Both the position numbers and the translations under genes were made by a program. DNA of 64,000 nucleotides from Dactylonectria macrodidyma (Eukaryota > Ascomycota > Sordariomycetes > Hypocreales > Nectriaceae): the NCBI GenBank assembly GCA_020744425.1, contig JAGMUV010000013.1, positions 124,001 through 188,000 on the forward strand. Reading direction: 5' to 3'. This document shows, piece by piece, positions 12,581 to 23,908 of this stretch (the first letter of the stretch is position 1; each line of letters begins with the position of its first letter). The notes under the pieces are model-generated. The model saw only the letters and a program-made list of their open reading frames with translations. It had not been told where the DNA came from and did not search any database.

Positions 12581-13270
12581 TTCTGAGAACTCTCAGAATG
12601 TGTTAGGACTCAGTCAGGTACTAGACGTAACTACCTAGTACGTTGGCTAATTTTGGGTCGTCAGAAGTGATTGCTGAACTTGTTGTTTGCTAATGACATC
12701 GCAACACTCGCGTTGTCTTCGAGACACGTCATAAATTCATGTTCGCATTTTCAGAATAATTAAAACATACACCTTTTTTTTTTGGCTACAAGAGCGAAAC
12801 ATTCAGCCCTCCCACATTTTCTCTTACAAGTGCCTGCTGCAGCGACAAGAGGTAGTAGAATGTCTAGAAATTGCCTTGAACAGGCAAAGGGCGAGACGTG
12901 CAACGGAGACCGATGTAGCACAGAACATGAGACGAGAGCATGGGCAGCAGAACGTGAGAGCGATGTAACGAAAAAGCATGTCGAGATGACGAATCCCGTG
13001 TCACATCAAATGACAGATGAAGTCTAGACGAACCTGTTTTTTATTTTTTTTGTACTAACTGAGGATCATACACAGGGATATTGATGCCACCTAGATTTGG
13101 AACGAAACGATGAAAGTCAACCCCTTGAAAATATCTCCGACCGGCTCGAGCTTCTTCCGTCCGGCAAACCATCCTTCCGCCCCTTCTAGGTCAAAGCGTC
13201 TAAATCACGTGTCTCCCTCTTACATGCTTGTCCAGGCTCATGACCAAACCTCGAATAGTTGCTTGGACGC

Positions 13271-14276
13271 TCAGGCCTTTTTTCCGGCTAGGATGGCGTT
13301 GATGGCATCCAGAAGAGTGTCGACAGAGTCGTTTTGCCCCGCTGCATCTTCGGTACCCTCTTCAACAGTCTCTTCAGCGCCCTCTTCAACGGTCTCTTCA
13401 GCGCCCTCTTCAGCGCCCTCTTCAACGTTCTCTTCAGCACCCTCCTCAGCGCCCTCTTCAACAGTCTCTTCAGCACCCTCTTCAACGGTCTCCTCAGCGC
13501 CCTCCTCAGCGCCCTCTTCGGCTCCGGCCTCTTCCCCAGCACCAGCCTCCTCGCCTGCGTTTGCAGTGTCAGGAATGAAGATGCCCCATTCACCGTTCAT
13601 GTTTGCCACGGTCAGAGTGAGCTCGTTCTCCTCGGCCTCGAATTCAAGCTCGCCAACAGCAGAATCAATAACAAACGCATTAGCTTCGGTGCAGAAGCGA
13701 CCGATCTTTCCTTGGCTGATGTCCAGGGTGCCTAGAGCATGTAGTTTAGCATGTATATTTGACCATGGGGCTTAGGTCCACTCACTGTCTGCGTTGAGAA
13801 TGTAATCCACCTTGGACAAGGTCAGGTTGTCGGCGCCCTCGGCCAGGTCAATCTTATAGGTAACTGCCTCGACGGCGACGAAACCATCCGGCGCGGCTGC
13901 GGGCGAGGTGTTTTCCGTGACGGTGAGCGTTCGCCCTTCTGCGTTCTGGAACTCAACCTCCAGGACTCCATTTGTCTGGACCAGTTTTGTTAGTGAAAAG
14001 ACCTTTTTGCGCGTAGACTTTAAAACGTACGCCTGCAGGAAACAGCACATCCTGCTTCACATCGCCACCCTCGAGAGCAACGGGAGTATCAAACTGCCCC
14101 TCGGCCTCTACCTCGTTCTCCTCACCCTCAGCTTCTTCACCCGCACCCTCCTCGGCAGGCACCTCGGTTTCATTTCTGGCGTTAAGGACCGCCCGGAAGG
14201 TGTGCGAGGAGGTGGGGGCGGCTGCAGCCACGCTGATCAGCGACAACGCCAAGGTGAAAACTTGAACTGAACGCAT
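13271..14276 (-). CDS. secreted Ala/Glu-rich repeat protein, function unknown
   Basis: Not a family I recognise. Exons 14276-14031, 13975-13786 and 13731-13271 join to 298 residues. Residues 1-20 are a signal peptide ending AAAA-PT. An acidic stretch (EEGAGEEAEGEENEVEAEG) follows, then a beta-rich-looking middle (VLEVEFQNAEGRTLTV; VTYKIDLAEGADNLTLSKVDYILNAD; GRFCTEANAFVIDS), then about 60 residues of imperfect repeats built from EEGAEETVEEGAEE units, ending with a short helix-like tail (SVDTLLDAINAILAGKK). The middle resembles small secreted cell-wall or surface proteins of ascomycetes in style only. The repeat is a tandem DNA repeat and probably varies in copy number between strains. The start is the only ATG giving a signal peptide. 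Confidence 0.8.
13357..13530 (-). repeat. coding minisatellite (EEGAEETV units)
   Basis: Imperfect tandem repeats built from a 12-base core (cctcttcaacgg / cctcttcagcgc on the plus strand), arranged as 12- to 30-base higher-order units inside the third exon of the Ala/Glu-rich secreted protein. All unit lengths are multiples of three, so copy-number change would keep the frame. Neighbouring units differ mainly between TV-coding and GA-coding versions. Confidence 0.85.
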
Positions 14277-16316
14277 TGTGGAAGAGAAGGTTTAAAAAAA
14301 AATAAGATGAAAAGTTTGAAAATGTGATGGATGAAATATGGTCTTCGAGCCGGCGAAGAAAGAAACGAAGAAGTAGAATAGAATGGATGAGTTGCTGAAA
14401 GGTGCTTGTGAGATGAGAGTGACAGGAACCATTCCAAGCAAAGACATCAGTGAATATTTATACCTCTTGTTCGCTCTGAAGTCTGAAGCCATCTCTCCGT
14501 CTCTAAAAATAATTAACGAGGAGGTTGACGTTTGACATGTTTCCCTCCTGGCTGCTACAAAACCAAACGTCCCCTACACAGCCAAGCCGTCTCCTGGTTT
14601 CTACAGCGTCAAGCTTTTCTCCTGGGTCTTCAATAGAGTCAGGCACCCTCTTAGCGACTCCCACGCAGCCAAGCTTTTCGCCTCGCTGCTACACGACCAG
14701 GAGTTGTCTGAAACGCTCGCATATCCAGTCGCCATTGGGTGTTGGTTGTGTGGCCAAGGCCTTGGCATACCACATCGATGCTTAGCAGCGGAGCCAAAAA
14801 TATCCCACGCATCCACATACATGACGACATTATGTTAGAAAGGTTCTGAGATTCTTTTAACGCGCTATTTCTTTCATTTCCAATATCCCACGGTGTGATG
14901 CGAGGAAATCCGGTTGGGAGAAGTTACGCGGCCTCAGCAGACGGATACAGTGCGCAACGACGAAATAGCACTATAGACAACAAACGAAATTTGAGTGAGT
15001 AATGTAGTGAAAATTTCTTAAATTCAACCTTAACGAGATCCACGTGCTGGTACTACTTCGCCATACCAAAAAGGAAAGACGCGAACGGAGGAGAAACCAA
15101 CGCGAGGAGGGGGATGTGACTAGTGAAACCAGGGTTGTATCACTACGTAGCCATGGCTACCACGCAATAAAACGCGTCGCGCCGATTGCCCATACGCGCA
15201 AAACCAAAAGGAGATGGATGAAACGGGTCGTTTCTAAGCTGGGCAGCTTTGTAACAGGAGTCTGCGCGTACGTATGCACTTAGTAATTAGTGGTAAATGA
15301 TATCTTGGACGTTCCGCTGTGTCCGGTTCTGGCAATTGGTCGCGTGCGCCTAGGAGCAGATCTGTTCCTAGGCGCCCTTCAGCTGTCAGTGTCATCCAAA
15401 GACATGACAAGAACAACAATGTCCCTATTTTCAATTGGTTTGAGCACCTATTAGTAACCCCGATTCATGTCTTGTCTTTAATGCATTTATTTCAGGAGCA
15501 AAAATACACGGGATTGAAGCATCGCCAAGACATATGGTAGGTAGCCGTTGTACTGCTGGGGTAGTGACGATGGAATTGAGGTTCATAACAGGGACAATCG
15601 ACAACGTAGTCGCAATAGCACGTCGCGCTGTATTCCATACTGAAGAATCGATAGTTGCCCTACCTGTAGAGAGGCTGTACATGGCTGACAGGGAGGGAAC
15701 TAGTAAGAGAGGCGTTGAGGGTTGTGTATGGCCCCTCGAACCCACCTCAGTCTTGCATCTCAAGCACGGGGTAATGTCTCCGACCGCCGCGATAGGGCGA
15801 TTGTGTTGATGCTTGTTTTGCCTCTTAGTCTCACGGGTAATAAATTGCCCGCCGGAAACTTTGCATGTCACCCACCACTGCACTTAAACTTTTGGTAGTG
15901 AGCTTGTTTGCCTTCTTGTCTAGGGTAGGGCTGGCGAAAGGGGTGCAACCAACTCCAGGAGTGGCAAGACGAGTCAAAAATTGCCTTATGAAGGACTGCA
16001 AATGATCTGAGTTTACCCTGCACTGAGGCGCAACGTAGAATCGGTAGCGCTTATAAATTGGCTTCAATTCAACGGACGAGTTGGTTCCTGTCGTGTATCA
16101 AACATGGCTTTTTGCGCACGACGAACTATGCGACCGTAAATAGTGACACCGAATGGTGTCCCCAAAACATACATATTGGAGCGAATACAAGCGTTTGAAA
16201 AGGTTAAATATTTACATTGGGTCTCCAGTCCTCTAGTAGGCTCTGGCGACTTTCGAAAACGTATTTTTACTATTGAAATCGTGTCCATCACCAATGAATC
16301 CCGCTCTCTTTATCGT
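14277..16316. other. intergenic stretch, no gene seen
   Basis: About 2 kb between the start of the Ala/Glu-rich protein gene and the stop of the acetylesterase gene. Open frames on both strands near 15431-15883 overlap each other and lack motifs. The first 250 bases, rich in T and CT on the minus-strand sense, are likely promoter and leader of the secreted protein gene. No repeat or RNA gene was recognised. Confidence 0.45.
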
Positions 16317-17126
16317 CTAGTAGACAGTCGTGATCGGGGTCTTGATGTAAGACTGTAGGCTGGTGGTGCCATTCATCTTCTGATAGATGGCCTGGGCAAA
16401 AGCCAGAGCAGCGTACTTGGCACCGTTAGGGCTGGTGTGGGTGTGATCGTTGGGGAAAAATGCGTTGACGGCCGAGTTGCCGAGCTTGAGGTTCATGTTG
16501 CTGACGGCCTGGAAGTGGTCGACAAAAGTGACGGCCGAGCTGGCCAGGGCTGTCGTAGCCGTCTTCTGGTAGCCGACGAAGCGCGGGGCCGAGCCGACCC
16601 AGACACCCGTCTCCCACTGGTTGTTGGGCGTCTGCGAGCTCAGGATCACGGTGGCGCCCTTGGCCGTCATCAGCTTGGCCGCCTGGATGACGTAGTAGAC
16701 GAAGGTGTAGACGGTTTCGCCGGTTGCGCTCGAGATGCACGTCTCGGTGCCGGAGCCGGGGCAGTCGGACCGGCCGTTGTCGTTAGTGACGGGCGTGCCG
16801 CCGTCGTTGTGGCCAAACTCGATGACGACAATGTCTCCGGACACCACAAGGTCGGCTACGGCCTTGAAGCGACCCTCGTTCCAGTACGAGCGGGCAGAGC
16901 GGCCGCCGATAGCCTTGTTGACCGTCGTCAGCGACACATAGTTGCCAATGTAGTTGCCCCAGCCGTCCGTGTCGCCGTCGTTGGCTCCGTTCTTGGCCAT
17001 GGTGCTGTCGCCGCAGAAGTAGACGGTCGGAGTTGCTCGAGGTGCCAGCTGGACCGAATCGGGCGCCGGTGCGGCTGCGACACCGAGGGCTGCGCCGAGC
17101 AGCAGGGATGATAGAGAGAACTTCAT
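16317..17126 (-). CDS. rhamnogalacturonan acetylesterase-like SGNH hydrolase (CE12)
   Basis: Secreted esterase predicted to remove acetyl groups from the pectin backbone. Single exon, 269 residues. A signal peptide covers about residues 1-19 (LLLGAALGVAAAPA). SGNH blocks are in order: block I FCGDSTMA (catalytic Ser), block II Gly in NKAIGGRSARS, block III IEFGHNDGG (oxyanion Asn), and block V DHTHTSPNG (catalytic Asp-x-x-His). Length and motifs match Aspergillus-type rhamnogalacturonan acetylesterases. No carbohydrate-binding module is attached. The GC-rich third codon positions give strong coding character. A TATA-like element lies 45-56 bases upstream. Family is certain; pectin substrate follows from the closest known family. 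Confidence 0.94.
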   Translation of the reverse strand: MKFSLSSLLLGAALGVAAAPAPDSVQLAPRATPTVYFCGDSTMAKNGANDGDTDGWGNYIGNYVSLTTVNKAIGGRSARSYWNEGRFKAVADLVVSGDIVVIEFGHNDGGTPVTNDNGRSDCPGSGTETCISSATGETVYTFVYYVIQAAKLMTAKGATVILSSQTPNNQWETGVWVGSAPRFVGYQKTATTALASSAVTFVDHFQAVSNMNLKLGNSAVNAFFPNDHTHTSPNGAKYAALAFAQAIYQKMNGTTSLQSYIKTPITTVY

Positions 17127-17170
17127 GGTTGTGTGGATGAACTATGTACTAGGGAAGTCGAGGCTTGGGA

Positions 17171-17182
17171 TTTTATATATAC
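17171..17182 (-). promoter_or_regulatory. TATA-like element before the acetylesterase gene
   Basis: On the minus strand the sequence reads tatatataaaa, 45-56 bases before the ATG at 17126. It is the only such element in the near upstream region. If used, it would give a short leader of about 15-25 bases. Confidence 0.45.
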
Positions 17183-18045
17183 AACGCTGCGAATTGATAG
17201 GCTGGTGCTGGCAACTTATGATACTCCTCGGCACTGGAAGAAAAGCCGGGCTTAAATATGCATACACACACGACAACCTCAACAAACTCATCAAAAACGT
17301 CATCTGATGCTTAAAATCGAAATCTTGGAGAAACGGATCGCGTCTGCATCCTCCGCAATGGAAAAGTGTCTCGGAGATAGTTCCGCTTGACCCAGTTGGG
17401 CCCTCCGTTCCGTCCCACGTCCCATTCTGAAACGACTATTTTTTCCACCACTGGAGAAAACGAGATCCGCTGCTCATCTGATGTTGTCAAGCGTTGACTA
17501 TTTCACGAATAACGGGTCCCCGTGATGAGCTAACATATAGTTACGATTATTAAACCACAAATCATACGTCGTTGGACACCATACTCCGCCACTTCATCCG
17601 GTGCTGCTTATTTTCCCGTTACCTAACGAGCCCAGAAACGACTTCTCAATTAGGATAGGCTTGTTGGAAGCTTAAGCTTTAGGGTTTCGGGACATATACT
17701 AGGATAGGTGCGCTTCGGCAGTCTCGGTCGGGCAAATACCCCGAAGTATCCAGGCTCTCGGTGGCTTCTCTGCCGAAGCACAATGGCAAAACGACGTCCC
17801 CTCGAGTGACGTCCGCTGTATAGAGTAGGGAATTTGCAAATAATCATGGCCTCGGTTTGACAGCTTCATCCGTTCGGCCGGGTATTGTTTGGATCGGGCA
17901 GCTCTTCCCCGCAGTGATCAGCACTTCTGGGGTCGTCTTCGGTTGGCTCGGCATGTTCTAGAACTCGGAAGGGGACGTTCCAGAACTGGGCCCCGAGCTG
18001 ATGCCATAGACAGCCCATGGGCATGCTACAGGCCCAGTCACCCTC
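17183..18045. other. intergenic stretch, no gene seen
   Basis: About 860 bases between the acetylesterase promoter and the stop codon of the large GTPase-fusion gene. No open frame with motifs was seen, and no repeat. Confidence 0.45.
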
Positions 18046-21000
18046 TCATTTCGTCTTTGGCTTTTTCGAACCAATCTTCCACCCTGACAGCTTCCCCCAG
18101 CGAGACCTTCCCAAACCCTCCTCCTTCTTTGCAGCCATCGCAGGCATCGAGCCTTCCAACTCCTCTCTGGGCTCTGCGAGAATAGTGTTGCCTTCGAGCT
18201 CTGGCGGGTCGACCCAGAGCTCTGATAGTTTGCCTCTGTTGCCCTGCGAGCCAACCGTCACGGCCGTAGTGCCTGTCGCTATGGACTCGAGCGGGCTATA
18301 GACAGCTGTAGTGCCTGTCGTCGTCGATCCGATCGGGCTGTATGACGCCGTGGTGCCCGTCGTCAAAGACTCAAGGGCGCTGTCGAGAGTCGTATTCGTA
18401 GGACTGCCGACCTGGACCGAGTCCAGCTCAGCAGCGGGCTTGTACTTCTCCGAACTTGGGTCATTCGACGACGACAGCGCCATCTTGGCCACATCACCCT
18501 GTAGCTCCGAGACGACGGGTGGCACGGCGAGCTCGGCGCGGTCCTTGGAGTAGCTGCTTAGCGCGAGGCTCGACGAGCTCATAATGGACTTGTAGTCCGG
18601 CGGCCGGCCGAAGCGGTTGCTGTAGATGGTGTCCTCGACGGAGCTCCGCAGCTTGTTGAACTTGAAGCCGATGGTCAGGTTTTTGAGCGGCACCAGCTCG
18701 TCGATCTCGTCGTGCACCTGCTGCTGGAGCCGCTTCTCCTTGCCCGCGAAGGTCTTGATGGTCGACGTCGTGTAGTATCGCGCCGCGTCTTCGATCTGCT
18801 TGACCGAGACGTACTTGCCGTCGTATCTGAAGGAGCGCTCTAGGATGAGGATCATGTCGCAGGAGCACTTGAGGAGCATCCTGGCTGTCGGTGGAAGACC
18901 CCAGATGCAGCCGGCGATGCCAACAACGGCTCCGATGCCCGCTGTCGGGATCGCTGCACCAAGGGTAGCAGCTCCAACTATCGCAAACTGCATCATCGAC
19001 ACCTTCATAAACGTCTTGAGGTTTCCCATGACAACATCCGACATGATCTGCTCAATCTCTTCCGGCGTCGCCTTGGGGAATCCGAAGCACTGCAGCACGT
19101 GCTCGCATATCAGCCGCGAGACGGTGGGCGTGCCGATCATGCCGGAGCAGGGCAAGGGGACAGCGGCGGTGCGAATCGCATGAGTACCTAGTCTCATACA
19201 TTCTGTTATCGCTGAGTTTATTTTCTGCTCGACGTCGACGACTTGGGCCGCGACGCAAAATAGACGTACTCGTTCGTCGACAATCAGTCCAAGGGTTTGC
19301 GAGAGGAGATCCTTGACACCAGCATCGTCGTCTAGGCACTTATGTTAGGAACCATGAGAACACAGTGGAAACTCGCAACTCACTCTTGGACAAACAACAG
19401 TACCCATCGGCCTTGTAATGCTCAATCTGCGAGAGTTGATGTCTCAACTCGTCAAATTGCGCCTGCGCCATCTGGTTCGCTTTTTCGTCAGCGAGCCGCT
19501 TGGCCTCTTTGTAATCGTCCGTCTTCTCCATCAGCTCTTCTAGAAGTTGCATCTTGCGATAGCCTGTGAGCTTGTCTTTCTTTGTGCCGACGACAAACAC
19601 CGGCACTTGATGTGAGAACTGGGCAATGGTAGCAAATGTGCGTTTGTCTGCTTCCTCGATTCGGCTGACGTCGGCATCCACACAAAACCTTTTCAGATTT
19701 TGTTAGATGTTTCATAACATGTTGAAGTACATGGGGGCTCACCAGATAACATGCAACGCCTTTGCAGGGTCCTCCTGGAACGCGCGGTGTCTGAGAAACT
19801 TGGCAATCAACTCGAGCTCTGTATCGCTTCCCGCCTGCCACCCTCTCGAGTCGTGAATGAGCAGCCCCGGGTGCAGAGGAGACTCAAACGCCTCGTTGAT
19901 ATCATGAACGCCCTGATCGTACGAGTCCGACTCGGAAGTCATCTCGACGCCGAATACCTTGTTTATAAGCGTCGATTTGCCCACACCCGTCTTGCCGCAG
20001 ACTAAGATCCGGAACGCCTTGACGCCGCTGGCTTGCAGTTGCATGTCCTGGAGCCATGGGGCGAGGGAGCCTTCGTCGGCGACGAGGCATGTGTCCTGGA
20101 AGGCAGAGATTTTTGATTTAATATTCTTGAAGCTGGGGAGCTCCGAATACCGCGGGTATCGATCGAGCACGCAAAACAGTGAGGGATGGATGACGGTGCC
20201 GTATGGCGCTGCAGAGTGTCAGTAGAGTGTAAGCCGCGCCCTAACATTGTGAAGAATTACCGGTCTCGGTCCATCCTTTCAACCCATCCGTCCCAAAGAC
20301 TTTGCGCGTGGCGCCGCGTGAAAAGCGTTCCGGATCGTGTTTCAAGCCGTGGACATTGCCGTTCGCCTCAGAGCGAGCCGCGTGAGTACTTTGCAAGTCA
20401 AACATGCTGATCTGGATACCATTCAGGTACTTGAGGCGCCACTCGATGTCTTCTGACCCATCGAGAGTCGGCAGGTTGCCAGCGTATTGCGGAAAGACAA
20501 GGGCCAGCGGGTTCTCGCCAGAGGTCGGCTTTTCCATAGAGATCAAACTAAGTCCGGCCTGGATGCTCTCGAGAAGAATCCACTGGAGCGGGTAGAGCGA
20601 CAGTCCGTCGTTTGCTGTGCCGCCGCAAAGGTCGTCTGTTGTGCCGAGGAACCAAGCTTGAATAAGGGATCGCCGTGTCATATTAGCGCCGGCTGGTACC
20701 TCGAGTACCTCTGGTGCCCTGTTGGAGCGACTCTCGTTGATGGCCAGCGCATGTCGTAGAACCTCGATGGAAGGCACAAACGAAATGTCGTACGGCATCT
20801 TGGACGGCGCCAGCTTCACTGTGTCGAAAAGGCCAACAAAGGGTATCCTCGGCGGGCCAAGGCCGTTGCTCTTGATAGTCTGCACCACCTGCGTGCCGAC
20901 GCGATAGTCATCGTCGACTTCAGCTTTGATGAGGGAGCACGTAGCGTCGAACTGCTCGTCGAATCGATCCCCCAGTGATTGCTTCAGCAGTCCCATGCGA

Positions 21001-21445
21001 TGCACTACCCCCGCGACGACGCGGGCCACGAAGGCGCCATGGCCGGATCCGTACAACCAGAGCTCGTCTTCCGGGTGCTCGAGCGTGCAGCAGACGTCCT
21101 TGACGATTGTCTTTACGAGGCCAGCGGTATCATCAGTTGCGGCTTTAGTTCTAAACCTGTCGCTGAACTTGGAGCTGTTACCCGTTGCTGTGTAGTATTT
21201 CGGGATTTGGACGAGTTCACGTCCAGACGGGCAGAGGCCAGGGCGAATCAGTTGATTAATTCGTTGAATGCTCGATTGGTTTATGTCCTCTGAGAAAAAA
21301 AAATGTCAGTTTTCCCCTCCTTGCATGCCCTTCCATGATGACATGACGTGGAGCGGGGGACAAAGATCAGCTCACTCTTCTTTTCGCGGGGTTCGCTCCC
21401 ATCGATCAGAACCACCAGCCGCTTCACCGTCCTCGCTTGAGACAT
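18046..21445 (-). CDS. DUF2235-type (Tle1-like) degenerate hydrolase fused to a P-loop GTPase domain
   Basis: Exons 21445-21376, 21289-20261, 20208-19743, 19688-19384 and 19331-18046 join to 1051 residues, and all five junctions keep frame. Residues 1-350: alpha/beta-hydrolase domain of the DUF2235/Tle1 type, with start KRLVVLIDGS, FVGLFDTVK (Asp 179), RHALAINESR and AWFLGTTDDLCGG. The nucleophile elbow normally GFSRG reads GSGHG (residues 104-108), so the Ser position is Gly; the usual His of WFPGVHSD is Thr 241. It therefore looks catalytically dead. Residues 430-570: complete G domain with G1 GKTGVGKST (438-446), G3 DSRG (486-489) and G4 TKKD (557-560). A hydrophobic Gly/Ala-rich segment at about 737-768 could enter a membrane. 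The tail has TTGTTA-type repeats near 935-985 and a basic end. Likely a signalling or self/non-self GTPase; function is inferred. Confidence 0.85.
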
Positions 21446-23908
21446 TCTGGCGACAGGACTTTTCTCTCAACGGAGCATCATTGGAGAGGTAACCAGAACC
21501 AAAAGATGGATGATGCAAGATGGGGGCGAGGAAACAGCTTTAAAAGGACGGGTAAGGCTGATGAGCTGCCTAGATTGAGAGCTGACATGCTTGAAATATG
21601 CGTGATAAGCGCGTCTCTTTTCGGCCAGAAAGCAAGGGGGCGCTTTTCGGTTACTGGGCCGGTTTGCGGCTTCTCGTTCTCGCTTGTTATGGCCCCCAAA
21701 CTTGCGACCCTGGCTTGCCTGGTTCATGACAACTCGAGTCTAGGGCTTACTGTGGGTTTGAAGCTGCAAGGTCGTTTATTGGTCTGGCGCTTAACTAACC
21801 CCGTAGCAATGGCCCCGTAGGTGAACATTGGTTGGTTAGCTCGCCAACTTGGTCCCCAGTTGCTTTGCTGTGTGACGCCATGAAACGGTGTTGACGGCCC
21901 TTGACCCGCTGAGTAATACATCGGTTTCGTTATTCTAATGCAGTCGAGCTTATGAGTAGTTCAGCCCATGTGTCGGCAGGAACGGGATTTGATTGGACAT
22001 TCTGCCGAGAGCGAGTGAGGCTCTCTCGCGTACTTTCATACGCCCTCCAGGTTGGAAGGAGGAGGTATTACTAGATAGATAAGTTGTGGGTTTACTACGG
22101 TCGCAGTGAGGAGATTTCGGTAGATATCCACGAATACTTTACGCAATGCTATATGTTGAAAACTCGAAGGATTGACGGTATTTCAAATCAACGGATGCAC
22201 TTCTCTTGCCCAGATCGACAGGCGGGCGGCCGCTGTCGACCTGGTCTGACACCTCTTTGGATACTGCTGGTTCGTGATACTGCGCGTGCATAAGGCTGTG
22301 GGATTCATCCCCTGTCGTCCATATTGGGGCCGACGGGGGTCACAAGATTAAAAAGGGCAAGTGGTGTCCAAGTTGTGCTTACATTGCTGCAAGATTCTTG
22401 CCAGACGATGACGTGGTTGGGCTGCCTCGTTCAGCTGGTCATTCAGCTTCAACAATCAAGGTGTGCTGACAATGGTGCCTAATGCGAAATGTACGAGTAG
22501 CTCACCCGGAGATAAATCCCCGTTCAAGAATCGTTATCGCAGAGCCTCATTTCTCTACAATCTAAGGTGATAGGACTCAACCGGGTCAGATTTTGTCGTA
22601 TAGGGTAGCTCCGCCACGTCTGGCAACATGACCTCAATGGCATCTGGATTCTATTCGCTGGCTGATGCCACATTTGAGAGCTCCCCAAAGATCTGGGAAG
22701 GCTTGTGGGGTTCCGATTAGGCTGATAAGCTTACCGCCACTGACAGCAGTGATACGATCCATCTGGACGGTACAGGCACGGCGTTTTTTGTGGTTAAGTT
22801 ACGTACTCCCGAATGGAGATAAATCTGTGTAGCCAAGGGCGTCGGAATTAACAAGACTGGCATGTTAAATGCCGCTGTGCTGGAGGCCACCATTGTTTGC
22901 ACTGCAGACACCGCCCCCAAAACGTTAGGTGCATGTCTCATGGCCCACCAAAACCGCTTGCATTCGTTGCGAGCAAGCAGACCGAGAGCAGCAGGAGAGC
23001 CAAGGACAAGACCCTCTGGCTACTGGTTTTTACCATGAATATGGCATGGCATTTGCTTGAGGTGACTCGGTCATCAGCGCCATCAAAACGAGCACATCAT
23101 ATTTATGTAGCTAGACGTAGAAAGTGAGTAGGAAATTCTAGAAGGAAGCATGGGGGTTCGTATGGGTCGTGCCAGCGACCGCGTCGAACTGGGCTGACAT
23201 GCCGTTTCTAACATTCTGCTAGGCGGGTTCAGTAGTTGTCCAGCCTCCGAGTTAAAAGTCGCTCCGAAATTGAATTCGTTCTTTACCAACGCCATTTTGT
23301 GTTGAGTCTTTAATCTCAGTGATTTTCCGTCTGGCTGTGACCAAAAAAGGCTTATCTTAAGCCACTACGCCCTAGAGGCCCTAGCCCGCGCTTGGATTCA
23401 TAGTCCAGACGTCTCGTCCAGTGTCATGCTGCGAGTGACGATGGTGCTACAACTACTCCTTTTACTACCGCAAACTCTGCCACACGGCTGTCGATTATGG
23501 CTCCAACGCGGATCTGAGTCCCGGCCAATAGTGTCTGTGATATCTGGAGCTTGGCCGCTGCCCAAGAGACTTGTGAATAATAGAGTTCCGTCGGCCGAGG
23601 TGCTTGGCCCATCAGATGCAACATGGGGTAGCATCGGCCAAGGGCAGACTGTAGCTTGAGGGCTGTCAGTGGCTGATGAAGACATGATGAGGCGCGCGTG
23701 CAGAATAGCTAAGAGATTGAGAGGGCTGGAATCGGCACTCCCGCAAGCGGTCCATTCTTCGCCACGACTCCACGTTCCTTTGGGCTAGCATACTCCCAAC
23801 GACTGAGGGAGGAAGCGATTTAAATTTAATTTCCAGGTCCCCCCCCCCTCTCCAGGTCTATCGACCCGTCTCCAAACTCTCTGCCCAGCCTTTTTCCACT
23901 CGCCGGTC
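21446..23908. other. intergenic stretch, no gene seen
   Basis: About 2.4 kb between two divergently transcribed genes. Frames near 21437-21820 (+) and 23398-23685 (-) are open but overlap frames on the other strand and show no motifs. A run of ten C (23839-23848) lies 60 bases before the next start codon, within a pyrimidine-rich leader. I see no transposon ends or RNA genes. Confidence 0.45.

Noticed and set aside
13110..13775. 221-codon plus-strand frame of Ser/Ala/Pro repeats
   Set aside because: Antisense to the exons of the Ala/Glu-rich protein; it crosses that gene's intron and has no start context or signal.
16437..17111. 224-codon plus-strand frame opposite the acetylesterase gene
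   Set aside because: Antisense shadow from high GC at third positions; all SGNH motifs are on the minus strand.
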